A program made the position numbers and the translations under genes. The notes under the pieces are model-generated. The model worked only from the letters and a program-made list of their open reading frames with translations, made no database searches and had not been told where the DNA came from. From assembly GCF_018263855.1 (NCBI RefSeq), contig NZ_CP073318.1:1674001-1738000 (forward strand): DNA of 64,000 nt. The letters are read 5' to 3'. Source of the DNA: Kutzneria sp. CA-103260 (GTDB taxonomy: Bacteria > Actinomycetota > Actinomycetes > Mycobacteriales > Pseudonocardiaceae). Positions 34,301 through 41,403 of this stretch are shown in pieces (positions within the stretch are counted from its first letter, which is position 1; each line of letters opens with the position of its first letter).

Positions 34301-35077
34301 GCCGACAGCCACCACCGCGTCCCGCAGATGGGCCAGCAGGTCGGGAGAATCCATGCAGTGGCCGTAGAAGTCGGCGCGGACGCCGAGCAGCAGCCGATGT
34401 GGTCCGGCCGGCTCGTCGGCCAGCGCCACCAGATGTGCGATGAACTCCGCCCGTTCGGCGGCGTCCGCGCAGCGGGTGAACACCTCTTCGAACTGGTCCA
34501 CCACGATCAGCGTCTCGCCGCGTTCCGGCAGCCCGTCGAGCTCGGCCAGCGGGTGTTCCCCCGGCGTGAACAGCACCACCTGCCGGGACGGCCCCCGCCA
34601 GCGGGCGATCACCCCCGCCCTCAGCAGCGACGACTTGCCCGCGCCCGACGGTCCGAACACCGCCACCAGCCGATGCGCCGTCAGCCGCTCCAGCACTTCG
34701 TCGATCAGCCTTGTGCGGCCGAAGAACTTGCCCACATGCTCCGGCTGGAACGCGTTGAGCCCGATGTACGGCGACTCCCGGTCGTCCTCCTGAACCGAGG
34801 ACGTCTCGTCGGCCAACTCCGCCGCGATCTCCCGCCAGCGCCGCTCCCAGGCCACCACGTCCCCGTCGCAGCCCCGCACGTAGGCCAGGGTCACCGGCAG
34901 GCTCGGCAGCTTCCGCCCCGACGCCGCCTCCGACAACGTCGCCGCCGAGTAGTGCACGCGCCGTCCGAGCTCCCGATACGCTGGACTGTTCGCCTTCACC
35001 CGCAGCGCCCGCAGGTCAGCCGCGAAGGCCGACAGCGATTCCTCTCCCGGTCGCAACGGCTGCTCGCGTCGAGGCAC
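31385..35077 (-). CDS. HTH-STAND NTPase with transmembrane helix and 14 WD40 repeats
   Basis: A 1230-residue sensor-like protein. Residues about 15-75 resemble an XRE-type helix-turn-helix. The nSTAND1 ATPase follows: Walker A GPSGAGKSS (142-150), Walker B LIVVDQFEEVF (190-200). A transmembrane helix lies at about 505-524 (LVAVLSVLLVVAVAATVYAF). Then 14 WD40 units, each ending in an RLWD-like tetrad, enough for two seven-bladed propellers. The likely job is ligand sensing by the propellers and ATP-driven oligomerisation. The helix places HTH and ATPase on one side and propellers on the other side of the membrane. Partner and output unknown. Start GTG follows GTGAGG. Confidence 0.85.
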   Translation of the reverse strand: MPRREQPLRPGEESLSAFAADLRALRVKANSPAYRELGRRVHYSAATLSEAASGRKLPSLPVTLAYVRGCDGDVVAWERRWREIAAELADETSSVQEDDRESPYIGLNAFQPEHVGKFFGRTRLIDEVLERLTAHRLVAVFGPSGAGKSSLLRAGVIARWRGPSRQVVLFTPGEHPLAELDGLPERGETLIVVDQFEEVFTRCADAAERAEFIAHLVALADEPAGPHRLLLGVRADFYGHCMDSPDLLAHLRDAVVAVGAMTTEELREAIVEPAVLAGTRVEGPLLAALVAQVGGHAGLLPLLSHALLETWRRRRGNTLTLSGFEAAGGIDGALAKTAEDLYTEFDPEQRLLVRQLFLRLTAVGDGVGDLKARVGRDELDSDPAMAAVLERLAAARLVMLDRESVELTHEALLRAWPRLCGWLAEDRDGRRVHRQLTEAANTWESLDRDPGALYRGSRLESAREWDSRANDPLNARERQFLDASIAAQEQERTRERRQRLRLRQLVAVLSVLLVVAVAATVYAFRSEHNAGQERNIAVSQRVAVEADGVRAANPALAAQLSLAAYRLSPTQEALSSLLSTFGAPYATQLAGHTAAVGGVAYSADGKLMATASMDRTIRLWDTRDSHHPKQITALIGHTAGVNAVAFGHNVLASASWDGTVGIWDLTDPAHPTGPIILKGHSGNVTSVAFSADGRTLVSGGFDHTARVWDLSDPHHPAPLGDPIPAHDDMVLAVALRPDGKLLATASADHTIRLWDLTDPHHPVADGAPLAGHTGGVGAVAFSPDGHMLVSGSADRTLGLWNVTDPGHVVRTSSITAAQGDEIRAVVFAPDSRTVASVSADRTVRLWAVGNGGLFGFATLAGHSAAVYGVAFSTDGRTLATTSDDRTVRLWDVTGTQLGGHTNAVYHAAFSPDGKTVATAGYDGEILVRGIGDPARPDEPTVLNGHSGPVNSVVFSPDGRTLASASADRTVRFWDVHDLAHITPLGDPLTRFTDAVNSVAYSRDGKLMATGGSDRVALVWDMTQPGSPRAIASMDVAAGIDEVAFSPDGHRLAAAGDDGRIRLWDMADPSHPAPSATLEGHADAVKSVAFSPDGHILASASQDHTVRLWDLDNPTDQTAPLAFTDAVYSVALNGSMLATASADGQVRLWDVSDRAHPTELADLSGHAERVYSVAFSPDGHTLASASQDHTARLWDTDPDRVAARLCATAAPPLSRADWDRYFPGMDYQPPC

Positions 35078-35141
35078 GCCTCACCCCCTGACGGAATTGT
35101 CCGCGTCGGGCGTGATCGTGTCCAGCGGTCGGATGATCCCC

Positions 35142-35978
35142 CTACCGTGCCCCGAGCCGAGTGGCGGCGACCGCGACGCGCGCCCCACCGTCGAGCCGAC
35201 CGGACGGGAACAAGGCCGAGGCCTGGGCGAGGAATTCCTGGCGGAGCCGGTTGGTGTTTTCGCTGTCGAGCGTGGCCATGTCGTAGTAGCTCGGGACGGC
35301 GGATTCCCATACCTGTTCGGGAGTTCCGGTCAGCTCAAGCGTGATCTCCTGCCAGGAGACCGCGTCGAAACCAGCCGGCGCCAGCAGTTCGTCCAGGCCG
35401 GCCCGGTTCCGCGTGCGGCGGTCACCCATACGCGGGACACGCCGCTCCGGCGGCACGGCGGCGAAGATCGGTCGGGCCAGCGACAGGAAGAGGTCGAAGC
35501 CGCTGCCTGGTGCGGGACCGGCCCCCACCGCGACCGCGAATCGGCCCCCGGGCTTCAACACCCGGGCCGTCTCGGCAATGACCCGCTCGACGTCGGACAT
35601 GAGCATCAACGCCATGTGGGACACCACCGCGTCGAACGAGTCGTCGGCGAACGGGAGCCGCTGCGCGCGTCCCAGACGGAGGTCGGCGTCACGCAGCTCG
35701 GGCCGTTTGCGGGCCAGGGCCAGTTCCCCCTCCGACAGATCGATTCCGGCGAGCCCGTCCGCGCCGTTGCCGGCCAGCACCGCCAGCAGCGTGCCGTCGG
35801 CGCAGCCGAGATCGAGCACGTGTTGTGCACCGGTCACGTGATCGGCCAGGAACTGGTAACTCGTCCGTCCGTCAGACATACGAGTCGCGAGGGCGCTGCT
35901 CGCCATCGATCCGGGTGTCCGGTCGTGATAGGCGCGCAGGAAGTTCTCGCTCGCGGGAGTTTCCTCTGTCGCGGTCAT
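35142..35978 (-). CDS. Class I SAM-dependent methyltransferase
   Basis: A 278-residue methyltransferase (Methyltransf_11/25 type). Motif I VLDLGCADGTLLAVLAG, acidic loop AGIDLSEGELALARK, motif II region LPFADDSFDAVVSHMALMLM and the post-motif RVLKPGGRFAVAV are all present. The N-terminus (FLRAYHDRTPGSM) is typical of ubiquinone/menaquinone- and small-molecule methyltransferases. No Shine-Dalgarno; TACCTT lies six bases before the ATG. Substrate unknown; nothing adjacent indicates a pathway. Confidence 0.88.
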   Translation of the reverse strand: MTATEETPASENFLRAYHDRTPGSMASSALATRMSDGRTSYQFLADHVTGAQHVLDLGCADGTLLAVLAGNGADGLAGIDLSEGELALARKRPELRDADLRLGRAQRLPFADDSFDAVVSHMALMLMSDVERVIAETARVLKPGGRFAVAVGAGPAPGSGFDLFLSLARPIFAAVPPERRVPRMGDRRTRNRAGLDELLAPAGFDAVSWQEITLELTGTPEQVWESAVPSYYDMATLDSENTNRLRQEFLAQASALFPSGRLDGGARVAVAATRLGAR

Positions 35979-36095
35979 CTGGCCAAGGTAGTGGTTTGTG
36001 GCGTTGTCGCGGGGCGGTTCGGGGTTGCGGGCCGGTGGGGAGGTTGGCTAGGTCGCTCGGTTTGGCGATCCGGATTGGATTGACGAAGTGGCTCC
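35979..36095. other. G/T-rich spacer before palindrome C
   Basis: No gene. The plus strand is strongly G/T-rich and the first 12 bases hold the presumed methyltransferase promoter (TACCTT on the minus strand). Together with 36216-36297 it makes up a gap of more than 300 bases between genes, otherwise filled by palindrome C. Confidence 0.4.
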
Positions 36096-36215
36096 GGGTG
36101 GATTTTGCGCGGAGCCTCTGGGCGATGGCGTATCGAGGCGTCATCGGGCAGGCTCCGCCTGCCTCGATTCGCGGATCAGCGTATGCCATCGCCCCCCTCC
36201 GCGCAAAATCCACCC
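36096..36215. repeat. Palindromic repeat copy C (3' side of HNH unit 2)
   Basis: A 120-bp palindrome with perfect arms GGGTGGATTTTGCGCGGAG (36096-36114) and complement (36197-36215). Compared with copies B and D, the arm changes GCGTGG to GCGCGG and the partner arm changes CCACGC to CCGCGC: a compensatory pair, evidence that the fold itself is kept. Same orientation as copy A. Confidence 0.9.
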
Positions 36216-36297
36216 TCCGATTCGAGTTCTTGTGGGTTCTTGAGTGGGCTGGGCTGGTTTCGCTGTGGAGTGGTCAAAGAACAGGTGGGGCGGGTGG

Positions 36298-37443
36298 TCA
36301 GTATTGGTGGGGGTGGGTGGTGTAGTGGCGGCCCAGTGGGGTGACCCAGTGGAGGGTGTTGTCTGTATCCAGGGTGACTGTGTGGTTGCCGTGTTTGAGG
36401 TGGTGGTGATGGGCGCAGTAGCCCTTGAGCTGAGTGGCAGCGGTCTTTCCTGTGGGCCAGGGGGTGGTGTGGTCGAGTTCTTGGATGGGGGTGGTGCAGC
36501 CGGGGGCGGAGCAGACTCCACCTGCGTTGAGTTCGGCGAATTCCTTGATGCGGGTGGTGGGGCGGTAGGTGTCGGTGCTCAGTTCGGAGGCCCGCCGGTA
36601 CTGGTCGAGGAGCAGGCCGCGCCAGGGGGCGTGCATGGCCAGTTCGCGGGCGGAGTCGGCGGCGATGGGGCCGTAGCCGTCCAGGAGACCGGGGTCCTCG
36701 GTCAGGCCCATCAGGGTCTCCAGCGAGATGGTGACGTGGACCTTGACCTTGCGGTCCACCCCGTAGCCCAGGAAGCGGTCCAGGAAGGCGTCGGCCCGTT
36801 TCTGGTCGGTGGTGCGGTCGTCCTTGACCAGGGCCCGCGCATCCTGAGTCAGCACGTCGTACGCCTCGCGGGCATCCAAGGCGGTCAGGGTGATCCGCAG
36901 CTGGGCCATGCCGTCCGGAAGGGGCGTGAACTCGACCCGACGGTCCTGCTTGGCCTTCAGACGACGCTGGTCGTACCCGGTCGGATCGACCTTCGCGACC
37001 AGCGCGGTGGTGCGCCGGGCCAGTTGGGTACGGGTCAGCTTCGGGGCGACCTCGACCAGTTCGTCTTCGACGTTGGCGATCATGGCCGGGTTGGGCAGGT
37101 TGACGATCCGCTCGTCCACGGTCTCCAGCCTGCGCAGGTCCAGCTCTCCTCGCCGTAGCAGTTCCGACAGTCGGGGCAACCGGTCCAACACCTCGCTGCA
37201 CCGCTTCTGCCGGACTACCGACTGCTCCGGCTCATGCACCGCCATCGCCATCTCAGCCGTGTCCTCCACATCCCGCAGAATCGACAACTGCACATGATCA
37301 GCGAAGGCTTTGATCTTCCGCGCCAGAACGAATGCGGTCACCTGTTGATCGGCGGTCAGAGCGTTGAGGTCCACACCCATGAGCAGATCCAGCAGGGCCC
37401 CATAAGGCTCTCTACTCTCCAACTCTCGGGTGAGTTCTTCCAT
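36298..37443 (-). CDS. DUF222 / HNH endonuclease protein (13E12 repeat family), copy 2
   Basis: A 381-residue paralogue of the protein at 4467-5612. HNH residues are intact (CSAPGC, LDHTTPWP, CAHHHHLKH). The DUF222 core, e.g. RRVEFTPLPDGMAQL and TDQKRADAFLDRFLGYGVDRK, is essentially identical between copies, whereas residues 10-60 have diverged (charge and hydrophobic pattern kept). This mosaic suggests gene conversion of the 3' part or selection on the N-terminus. The start ATG has GGAGG one base upstream; a stop seven codons upstream rules out a longer N-terminus. Confidence 0.88.
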   Translation of the reverse strand: MEELTRELESREPYGALLDLLMGVDLNALTADQQVTAFVLARKIKAFADHVQLSILRDVEDTAEMAMAVHEPEQSVVRQKRCSEVLDRLPRLSELLRRGELDLRRLETVDERIVNLPNPAMIANVEDELVEVAPKLTRTQLARRTTALVAKVDPTGYDQRRLKAKQDRRVEFTPLPDGMAQLRITLTALDAREAYDVLTQDARALVKDDRTTDQKRADAFLDRFLGYGVDRKVKVHVTISLETLMGLTEDPGLLDGYGPIAADSARELAMHAPWRGLLLDQYRRASELSTDTYRPTTRIKEFAELNAGGVCSAPGCTTPIQELDHTTPWPTGKTAATQLKGYCAHHHHLKHGNHTVTLDTDNTLHWVTPLGRHYTTHPHQY

Positions 37444-37495
37444 GCCTCCAGAATACGCCGATCAAAGATCGAACTCGAATCCCTAACGGGTGAAT
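37444..37495 (-). promoter_or_regulatory. Conserved leader of HNH copy 2
   Basis: Homologous to the leader of copy 1: CCTCCAGAATAC next to the start, then GATCGAACTCGA and GGGTGAATTC on the plus strand. Similarity fades before palindrome D. Confidence 0.45.
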
Positions 37496-37572
37496 TCGCT
37501 CCCATGCTCATTTGGCAACCCTAACCTGCCAAGTCACCCCGCAAACCCAACAACCGTCCACTCTCAGCTTGA

Positions 37573-37692
37573 GGGTGGATTTTGCGTGGAGGGGGGCGAT
37601 GGCGTACGCTCGTCCGCGAATCGAGGCAGGCGCAGCCTGCCTGATGATTGCCTCGATTGCCATCGCCCAGAGGCTCCACGCAAAATCCACCC
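37573..37692. repeat. Palindromic repeat copy D (5' side of HNH unit 2)
   Basis: A 120-bp palindrome with perfect arms GGGTGGATTTTGCGTGGAG (37573-37591) and complement (37674-37692). The central stem is CAGGCGCAGCCTG. Same orientation as copy B, opposite to A and C. Confidence 0.9.
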
Positions 37693-37694
37693 GG

Positions 37695-37955
37695 GGATAA
37701 CCCAAAAATCCACCCCAGAACCATCACCAGCGAACACCGCCAACCCAACACCCCTCAAAACGCACAACCACACAGCCAAACCAACCGCATACCCTGAGTA
37801 ACACCGAAAATACCCCCAACGGGTACCCCGCCACCCGGCACCGACCGACACCAACGCCACGACGACGGCCTCCCGTCTCTGATCGTGTTCGCACCGGCCA
37901 GACGGCGGTCGTATTGTTGGCTCGTGCATCCACGGTATATCCCGATGACGGCCGC
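37695..37955. other. A/C-rich spacer before the redox-signalling operon
   Basis: No gene seen. The plus strand is A/C-rich with few G up to about 37800, the mirror image of the G/T-rich spacer on the other side of the unit. The 3' half should contain the operon promoter; TATTGT (37911-37916) and TATATC (37936-37941) are possible -10 elements. Confidence 0.4.
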
Positions 37956-39629
37956 GTGACCGCGCCGACCCGCGCCGCGCGGACCGCGATCCTGACGGTC
38001 GACGACGATCCCGGAGTGTCCCGGGCGGTCGCCCGAGACCTACGTCGCCGCTACGGCGACCAGCACCGCATCATCCGTGCCGAGTCGGGGGCGCAGGCCC
38101 TGGACACGTTGCGGGAGATGAAGCTGCGTGGCGAGCTGGTGGCGGTGGTGGTGGCCGACTACCGGATGCCGGACATGAACGGCATCGAGTTCCTCGAACA
38201 GGCGATGGACCTCTACCCGTCGGCCCGCCGGGTGCTGCTGACCGCCTACGCCGACACCGGGGCGGCCATCGACGCGATCAACCTGGTGGATCTGGACCAC
38301 TATCTGCTCAAGCCGTGGGACCCGCCGGAGGAGAAGCTGTACCCGGTGGTGGATTCGCTGCTCGACGCCTGGGCGGCCACCGACCACAGGCGGGTGCCGG
38401 AGACCAAGGTGGTGGGCCACCAGTGGTCGGCCCGCTCCTCGGAGGTGCGCGAGTTCCTGGCCCGCAACCAGGTGCCCTACCGCTGGTACCAGGTCGACGA
38501 GCCGGAGGGTGAGCGGCTGCTGGCCGCGGCCGGGGCGGACGGGCGGACCCTGCCGGTGGTGGTCACCGCCGACGGCGAGGCCCTGATCGCGCCGTCCGAC
38601 GCGGCGCTGGCCGACCGGGTGGGTCTGAGCACGAAGCCGTCGGAGCGGTTCTATGACCTGGCCATCATCGGCGGCGGACCGGCCGGTCTCGGCGCGGCGG
38701 TCTACGGCGCCTCCGAGGGGCTGCGGACCGTGCTCATCGAGCGCACGGCCACCGGTGGCCAGGCCGGCCAGAGCTCGCGGATCGAGAACTACCTGGGCTT
38801 CCCGGACGGCGTGTCCGGCGCGCAGCTGGCCGACCGGGCCCGGCGGCAGGCCACCCGGTTCGGGGCGGAGCTGATCACCACCCGGGACGTGGTCGGCGTG
38901 GAGGTCAACGGCTCGGCCCGCACGGTGCGCTTCGCCGACGGCGAGGCCATCGACGCGCACGCGGTCATCCTGGCCACCGGCGTGTCGTACCGGCAGCTCG
39001 TCGCGCCCGGCCTGGACGAGTTCACCGGCCGCGGCGTGTACTACGGCTCCGCCCTGACCGAGGCCACCAACTGCTCCGAGCAGGACATCTACATCGTCGG
39101 CGGGGCCAACTCGGCCGGCCAGGCCGCGGTGTACCTGGCCCGCACGGCCCGGTCGGTGACGATCGTGGTGCGGGCCGGCTCGCTGACCGACTCCATGTCG
39201 CACTACCTGATCCAGCAGATCGCCGCGATCCCCAACATCTCGGTGCTGACCTGCACCGAGGTCGTTGAGGCGCACGGCGGCGAGCACCTGGAGAAGATCT
39301 CCCTGCGGCACAACGGCAGCGGCGAGGTGCACACCGTGGACGCGTCGTTCCTGTTCGCGTTCATCGGCGCGGCGCCCCGCACCGACTGGCTGGACGGCGT
39401 GGTGGCCCGCGACGACCGCGGTTTCGTCATCGCCGGCCCGGATCTGGATGTCGAGAAGGCGCTGCGGGACTGGCCGCTGGACCGGCCGCCGTACCACCTG
39501 GAGACCAACGTGCCCGGCGTGTTCGTCGCCGGCGATGTGCGCTGCGACTCGGGCAAACGGGTCGCCTCCGCCGTAGGCGAGGGAGCCATGGCGGTCATGC
39601 TGGTGCACCGTTATCTGGAGCGCACATGA
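37956..39629 (+). CDS. Fused response regulator / thioredoxin-reductase-like FAD oxidoreductase
   Basis: A 557-residue three-part protein. Receiver domain first: acidic triad in LTVDDDPG, phospho-acceptor aspartate in VVVADYRMPDM (about residue 67), lysine in LLKPWD. Then a glutaredoxin-like segment (about 150-230) in which the usual CxxC is replaced by WSAR. Then a two-dinucleotide-domain flavoprotein: LAIIGGGPAGLGAAVYGA, GGQAGQSSRIENYLGFP, and IYIVGGANSAGQAAVYLA. The thioredoxin-reductase CxxC is reduced to a single cysteine (EATNCSEQ), so disulfide exchange in the classical way is unlikely. The GTG at 37956 is preferred; a TTG 14 codons earlier is possible. First gene of a coupled operon with a histidine kinase and UBP zinc finger. 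Confidence 0.88.
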   Translation: MTAPTRAARTAILTVDDDPGVSRAVARDLRRRYGDQHRIIRAESGAQALDTLREMKLRGELVAVVVADYRMPDMNGIEFLEQAMDLYPSARRVLLTAYADTGAAIDAINLVDLDHYLLKPWDPPEEKLYPVVDSLLDAWAATDHRRVPETKVVGHQWSARSSEVREFLARNQVPYRWYQVDEPEGERLLAAAGADGRTLPVVVTADGEALIAPSDAALADRVGLSTKPSERFYDLAIIGGGPAGLGAAVYGASEGLRTVLIERTATGGQAGQSSRIENYLGFPDGVSGAQLADRARRQATRFGAELITTRDVVGVEVNGSARTVRFADGEAIDAHAVILATGVSYRQLVAPGLDEFTGRGVYYGSALTEATNCSEQDIYIVGGANSAGQAAVYLARTARSVTIVVRAGSLTDSMSHYLIQQIAAIPNISVLTCTEVVEAHGGEHLEKISLRHNGSGEVHTVDASFLFAFIGAAPRTDWLDGVVARDDRGFVIAGPDLDVEKALRDWPLDRPPYHLETNVPGVFVAGDVRCDSGKRVASAVGEGAMAVMLVHRYLERT

Positions 39630-41053
39630 GCCATCTGCCGTGCGACATCGCTGAGCTGCGCACACTGTTCCTGTTCGAGAAGCTCGACGAACAGCAGCTG
39701 GACTGGCTGTGCGAGCACGGGCACATCGAGCACTTCGAGCCCGGCCCGGTCTATCACGAGGGCGATCCGGCGACCTGCTTCTACGTGCTGATCGAGGGCG
39801 GCCTGGCGCTGTCGCGGAAGGTCGGCGCCGAGGATGTGGAGATCACCCGGACCACCTCCCGGGGGGTGTACGCCGGCGCGTGGCGGGCGTTCCTGGGCGA
39901 CCGGGTGCCGCAGAACTACGACGGTTCGATGCGGGTCACCGAGCCGTCCCGGTTCTACGTGCTCGACGCCGCGCTGTTCGAGCAGCTGATGCGGGACTGG
40001 TTCCCGATGGCGCTGCACATGCTGGAGGGCCTGTTCTTCGGCATGCAGAACACCCAGCAGGCGGTCGGGCAGCGGGAACGGCTGCTGGCCCTGGGTTCGC
40101 TGTCGGCCGGGCTGACCCACGAGCTGAACAACCCGGCCGCCGCGGCCGTGCGGGCCACCTCCGCGCTGCGCGAGCGGGTCGCCGGCATGCGACACAAGCT
40201 GGGCATGATCGCCGCCGGTCCGTACGACCGGACGGCGCTGGAGAAGCTGATCAAGCTCCAGGAGCAGGCCGTCGAGCACGTGGCCAAGGCCAAGCCGCTC
40301 AGCCCGCTGGAGGCCGCCGACCGGGAGGACGAGCTGGCCGACTGGTTCGACGAGCACGACATCGCCGGCGGCTGGGACCTGGCGCCGACCTACGTGCAGG
40401 CCGGGCTGGACGTGGAGTGGCTGGACTCGGTGGCCGGCAGCGTGGACGCCTCCATCCTGGAAGGCGCGCTGCGCTGGCTGAACTACACCATCGACACCGA
40501 GCTGCTGATGTCCGAGATCGAGGACTCCACCACCCGGGTGTCCACCCTGGTCACCGCGGCCAAGCAGTACTCGCAGCTGGACCGCGCGCCGTTCCGTCCG
40601 GTGGACGTGCACGAGCTGCTGGACAGCACGCTGCTGATGCTCAGCCGCAAGATCGGCGACGGGGTCACCGTGGTCAAGGAGTACGACCACAGCCTGCCCC
40701 AGGTGCCGGTGTACGCGGCCGAGCTGAACCAGGTGTGGACCAACCTGATCGACAACGCCATCGCCGCGATGGACGGCGTCGGCACGCTGACCGTGCGCAC
40801 CGCCCGCGACGAGGACCGGTTGCTGGTGGAGATCGGCGACACCGGTCCCGGGGTGCCGGCGGAGATCAGGAGCCGTATCTTCGAACCGTTCTTCACCACC
40901 AAGCCGGTGGGCTCGGGCACCGGGCTGGGCCTGGACATCTCCTGGCGCATCGTGGTCAACAAGCACCACGGGGACCTGTCCGTCGAGTCGGTGCCCGGCG
41001 ACACCCGGTTCCAGGTGCGCATCCCGCTCACCACCCAGGAGGCAACCCCATGA
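39626..41053 (+). CDS. Cyclic-nucleotide-domain sensor histidine kinase
   Basis: A 475-residue soluble kinase. Residues about 10-130 are a CRP/cNMP-binding fold (FYVLIEGGLALSRKVG), though the phosphate-binding cassette is not canonical, so the ligand may not be cAMP. The phosphorylation site is in GLTHELNNPAAAAVRA (histidine near 165), followed by a long helical insert. The ATPase has N box NLIDNAIAAM, G1 IGDTGPGVP, F box FEPFFTTK and G2 GTGLGLDI. No membrane span. The ATG overlaps the oxidoreductase stop (ATGA), so its natural target is very probably the receiver domain of that protein. Confidence 0.9.
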   Translation: MSHLPCDIAELRTLFLFEKLDEQQLDWLCEHGHIEHFEPGPVYHEGDPATCFYVLIEGGLALSRKVGAEDVEITRTTSRGVYAGAWRAFLGDRVPQNYDGSMRVTEPSRFYVLDAALFEQLMRDWFPMALHMLEGLFFGMQNTQQAVGQRERLLALGSLSAGLTHELNNPAAAAVRATSALRERVAGMRHKLGMIAAGPYDRTALEKLIKLQEQAVEHVAKAKPLSPLEAADREDELADWFDEHDIAGGWDLAPTYVQAGLDVEWLDSVAGSVDASILEGALRWLNYTIDTELLMSEIEDSTTRVSTLVTAAKQYSQLDRAPFRPVDVHELLDSTLLMLSRKIGDGVTVVKEYDHSLPQVPVYAAELNQVWTNLIDNAIAAMDGVGTLTVRTARDEDRLLVEIGDTGPGVPAEIRSRIFEPFFTTKPVGSGTGLGLDISWRIVVNKHHGDLSVESVPGDTRFQVRIPLTTQEATP

Positions 41054-41394
41054 CCGTTCCCGGGATCGACCCGTCCGTGCCGCCGAGCGGGACCGGCTGC
41101 GTCGAGTGCGACGCCGCCGGCGGCTGGTGGGTGCACCTGCGCCGGTGCGCGCAGTGCGGCCACATCGGCTGCTGCGACTCGTCCCCGGCCCAGCACGCCA
41201 GCGCCCACGCCGCCGCCACCGGGCACCCGTTCATCCGCAGCTTCGAACCGGGCGAGGACTGGTTCTGGAACTACGAGACCGAGCAGGCATACGAGGGGCC
41301 GGCGCTGGCCGACCCGCAGCACCACCCGGTGGACGCCGCCATCCCGGGCCCGGCCGACCGGGTGCCCGCCGACTGGCGCAGCCACGTGCACTGA
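41050..41394 (+). CDS. UBP-type zinc-finger protein
   Basis: A 114-residue protein whose centre is a ZnF-UBP domain: GCVECDAAGG, RRCAQCGHIGCCDSS, then HASAHAAATGHPFIRSF, i.e. the Cys/His ladder plus the conserved H-P-x(n)-S-F of this fold. In eukaryotes the domain grips the C-terminal Gly-Gly of ubiquitin; bacterial members have no established ligand. The remaining 45 residues (WFWNYETEQAYEG) include aromatic residues typical of bacterial UBP proteins. ATG overlaps the kinase stop (ATGA), completing a three-gene translationally coupled operon. Confidence 0.88.
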   Translation: MTVPGIDPSVPPSGTGCVECDAAGGWWVHLRRCAQCGHIGCCDSSPAQHASAHAAATGHPFIRSFEPGEDWFWNYETEQAYEGPALADPQHHPVDAAIPGPADRVPADWRSHVH

Positions 41395-41403
41395 CCTCTC
41401 GCC

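Larger units (their letters stand above)
36094..37694. mobile_element. Putative palindrome-bracketed DUF222-HNH unit 2
   Basis: A 1601-bp unit with the same design as unit 1: a minus-strand DUF222-HNH gene between palindromes C and D, which are inverted relative to each other. Terminal inverted repeats are 36094-36129 and 37659-37694 (35 of 36 bases match). The flanks beyond the repeats differ from those of unit 1, so the homologous segment ends near the palindromes, as expected for a mobilised or recombined cassette. Confidence 0.6.

Noticed and set aside
31397..35344. A 1315-codon plus-strand frame opposite the WD40 protein
   Set aside because: Repetitive shadow of the WD40 repeats; no plausible start and composition dominated by Arg, Gly, Val and Gln.
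4190..37692. The four palindromes as parts of a CRISPR array or an integron
   Set aside because: Only paired copies around HNH genes, no regular spacers, no cas or integrase genes.
37508..37929. Several short frames in both strands across palindrome D
   Set aside because: They translate the palindrome itself and lack codon bias.
37956..39629. The receiver-reductase fusion as a sequencing-joined pair of genes
   Set aside because: The linker region is in frame with normal codon bias and such fusions are recurrent in bacteria.
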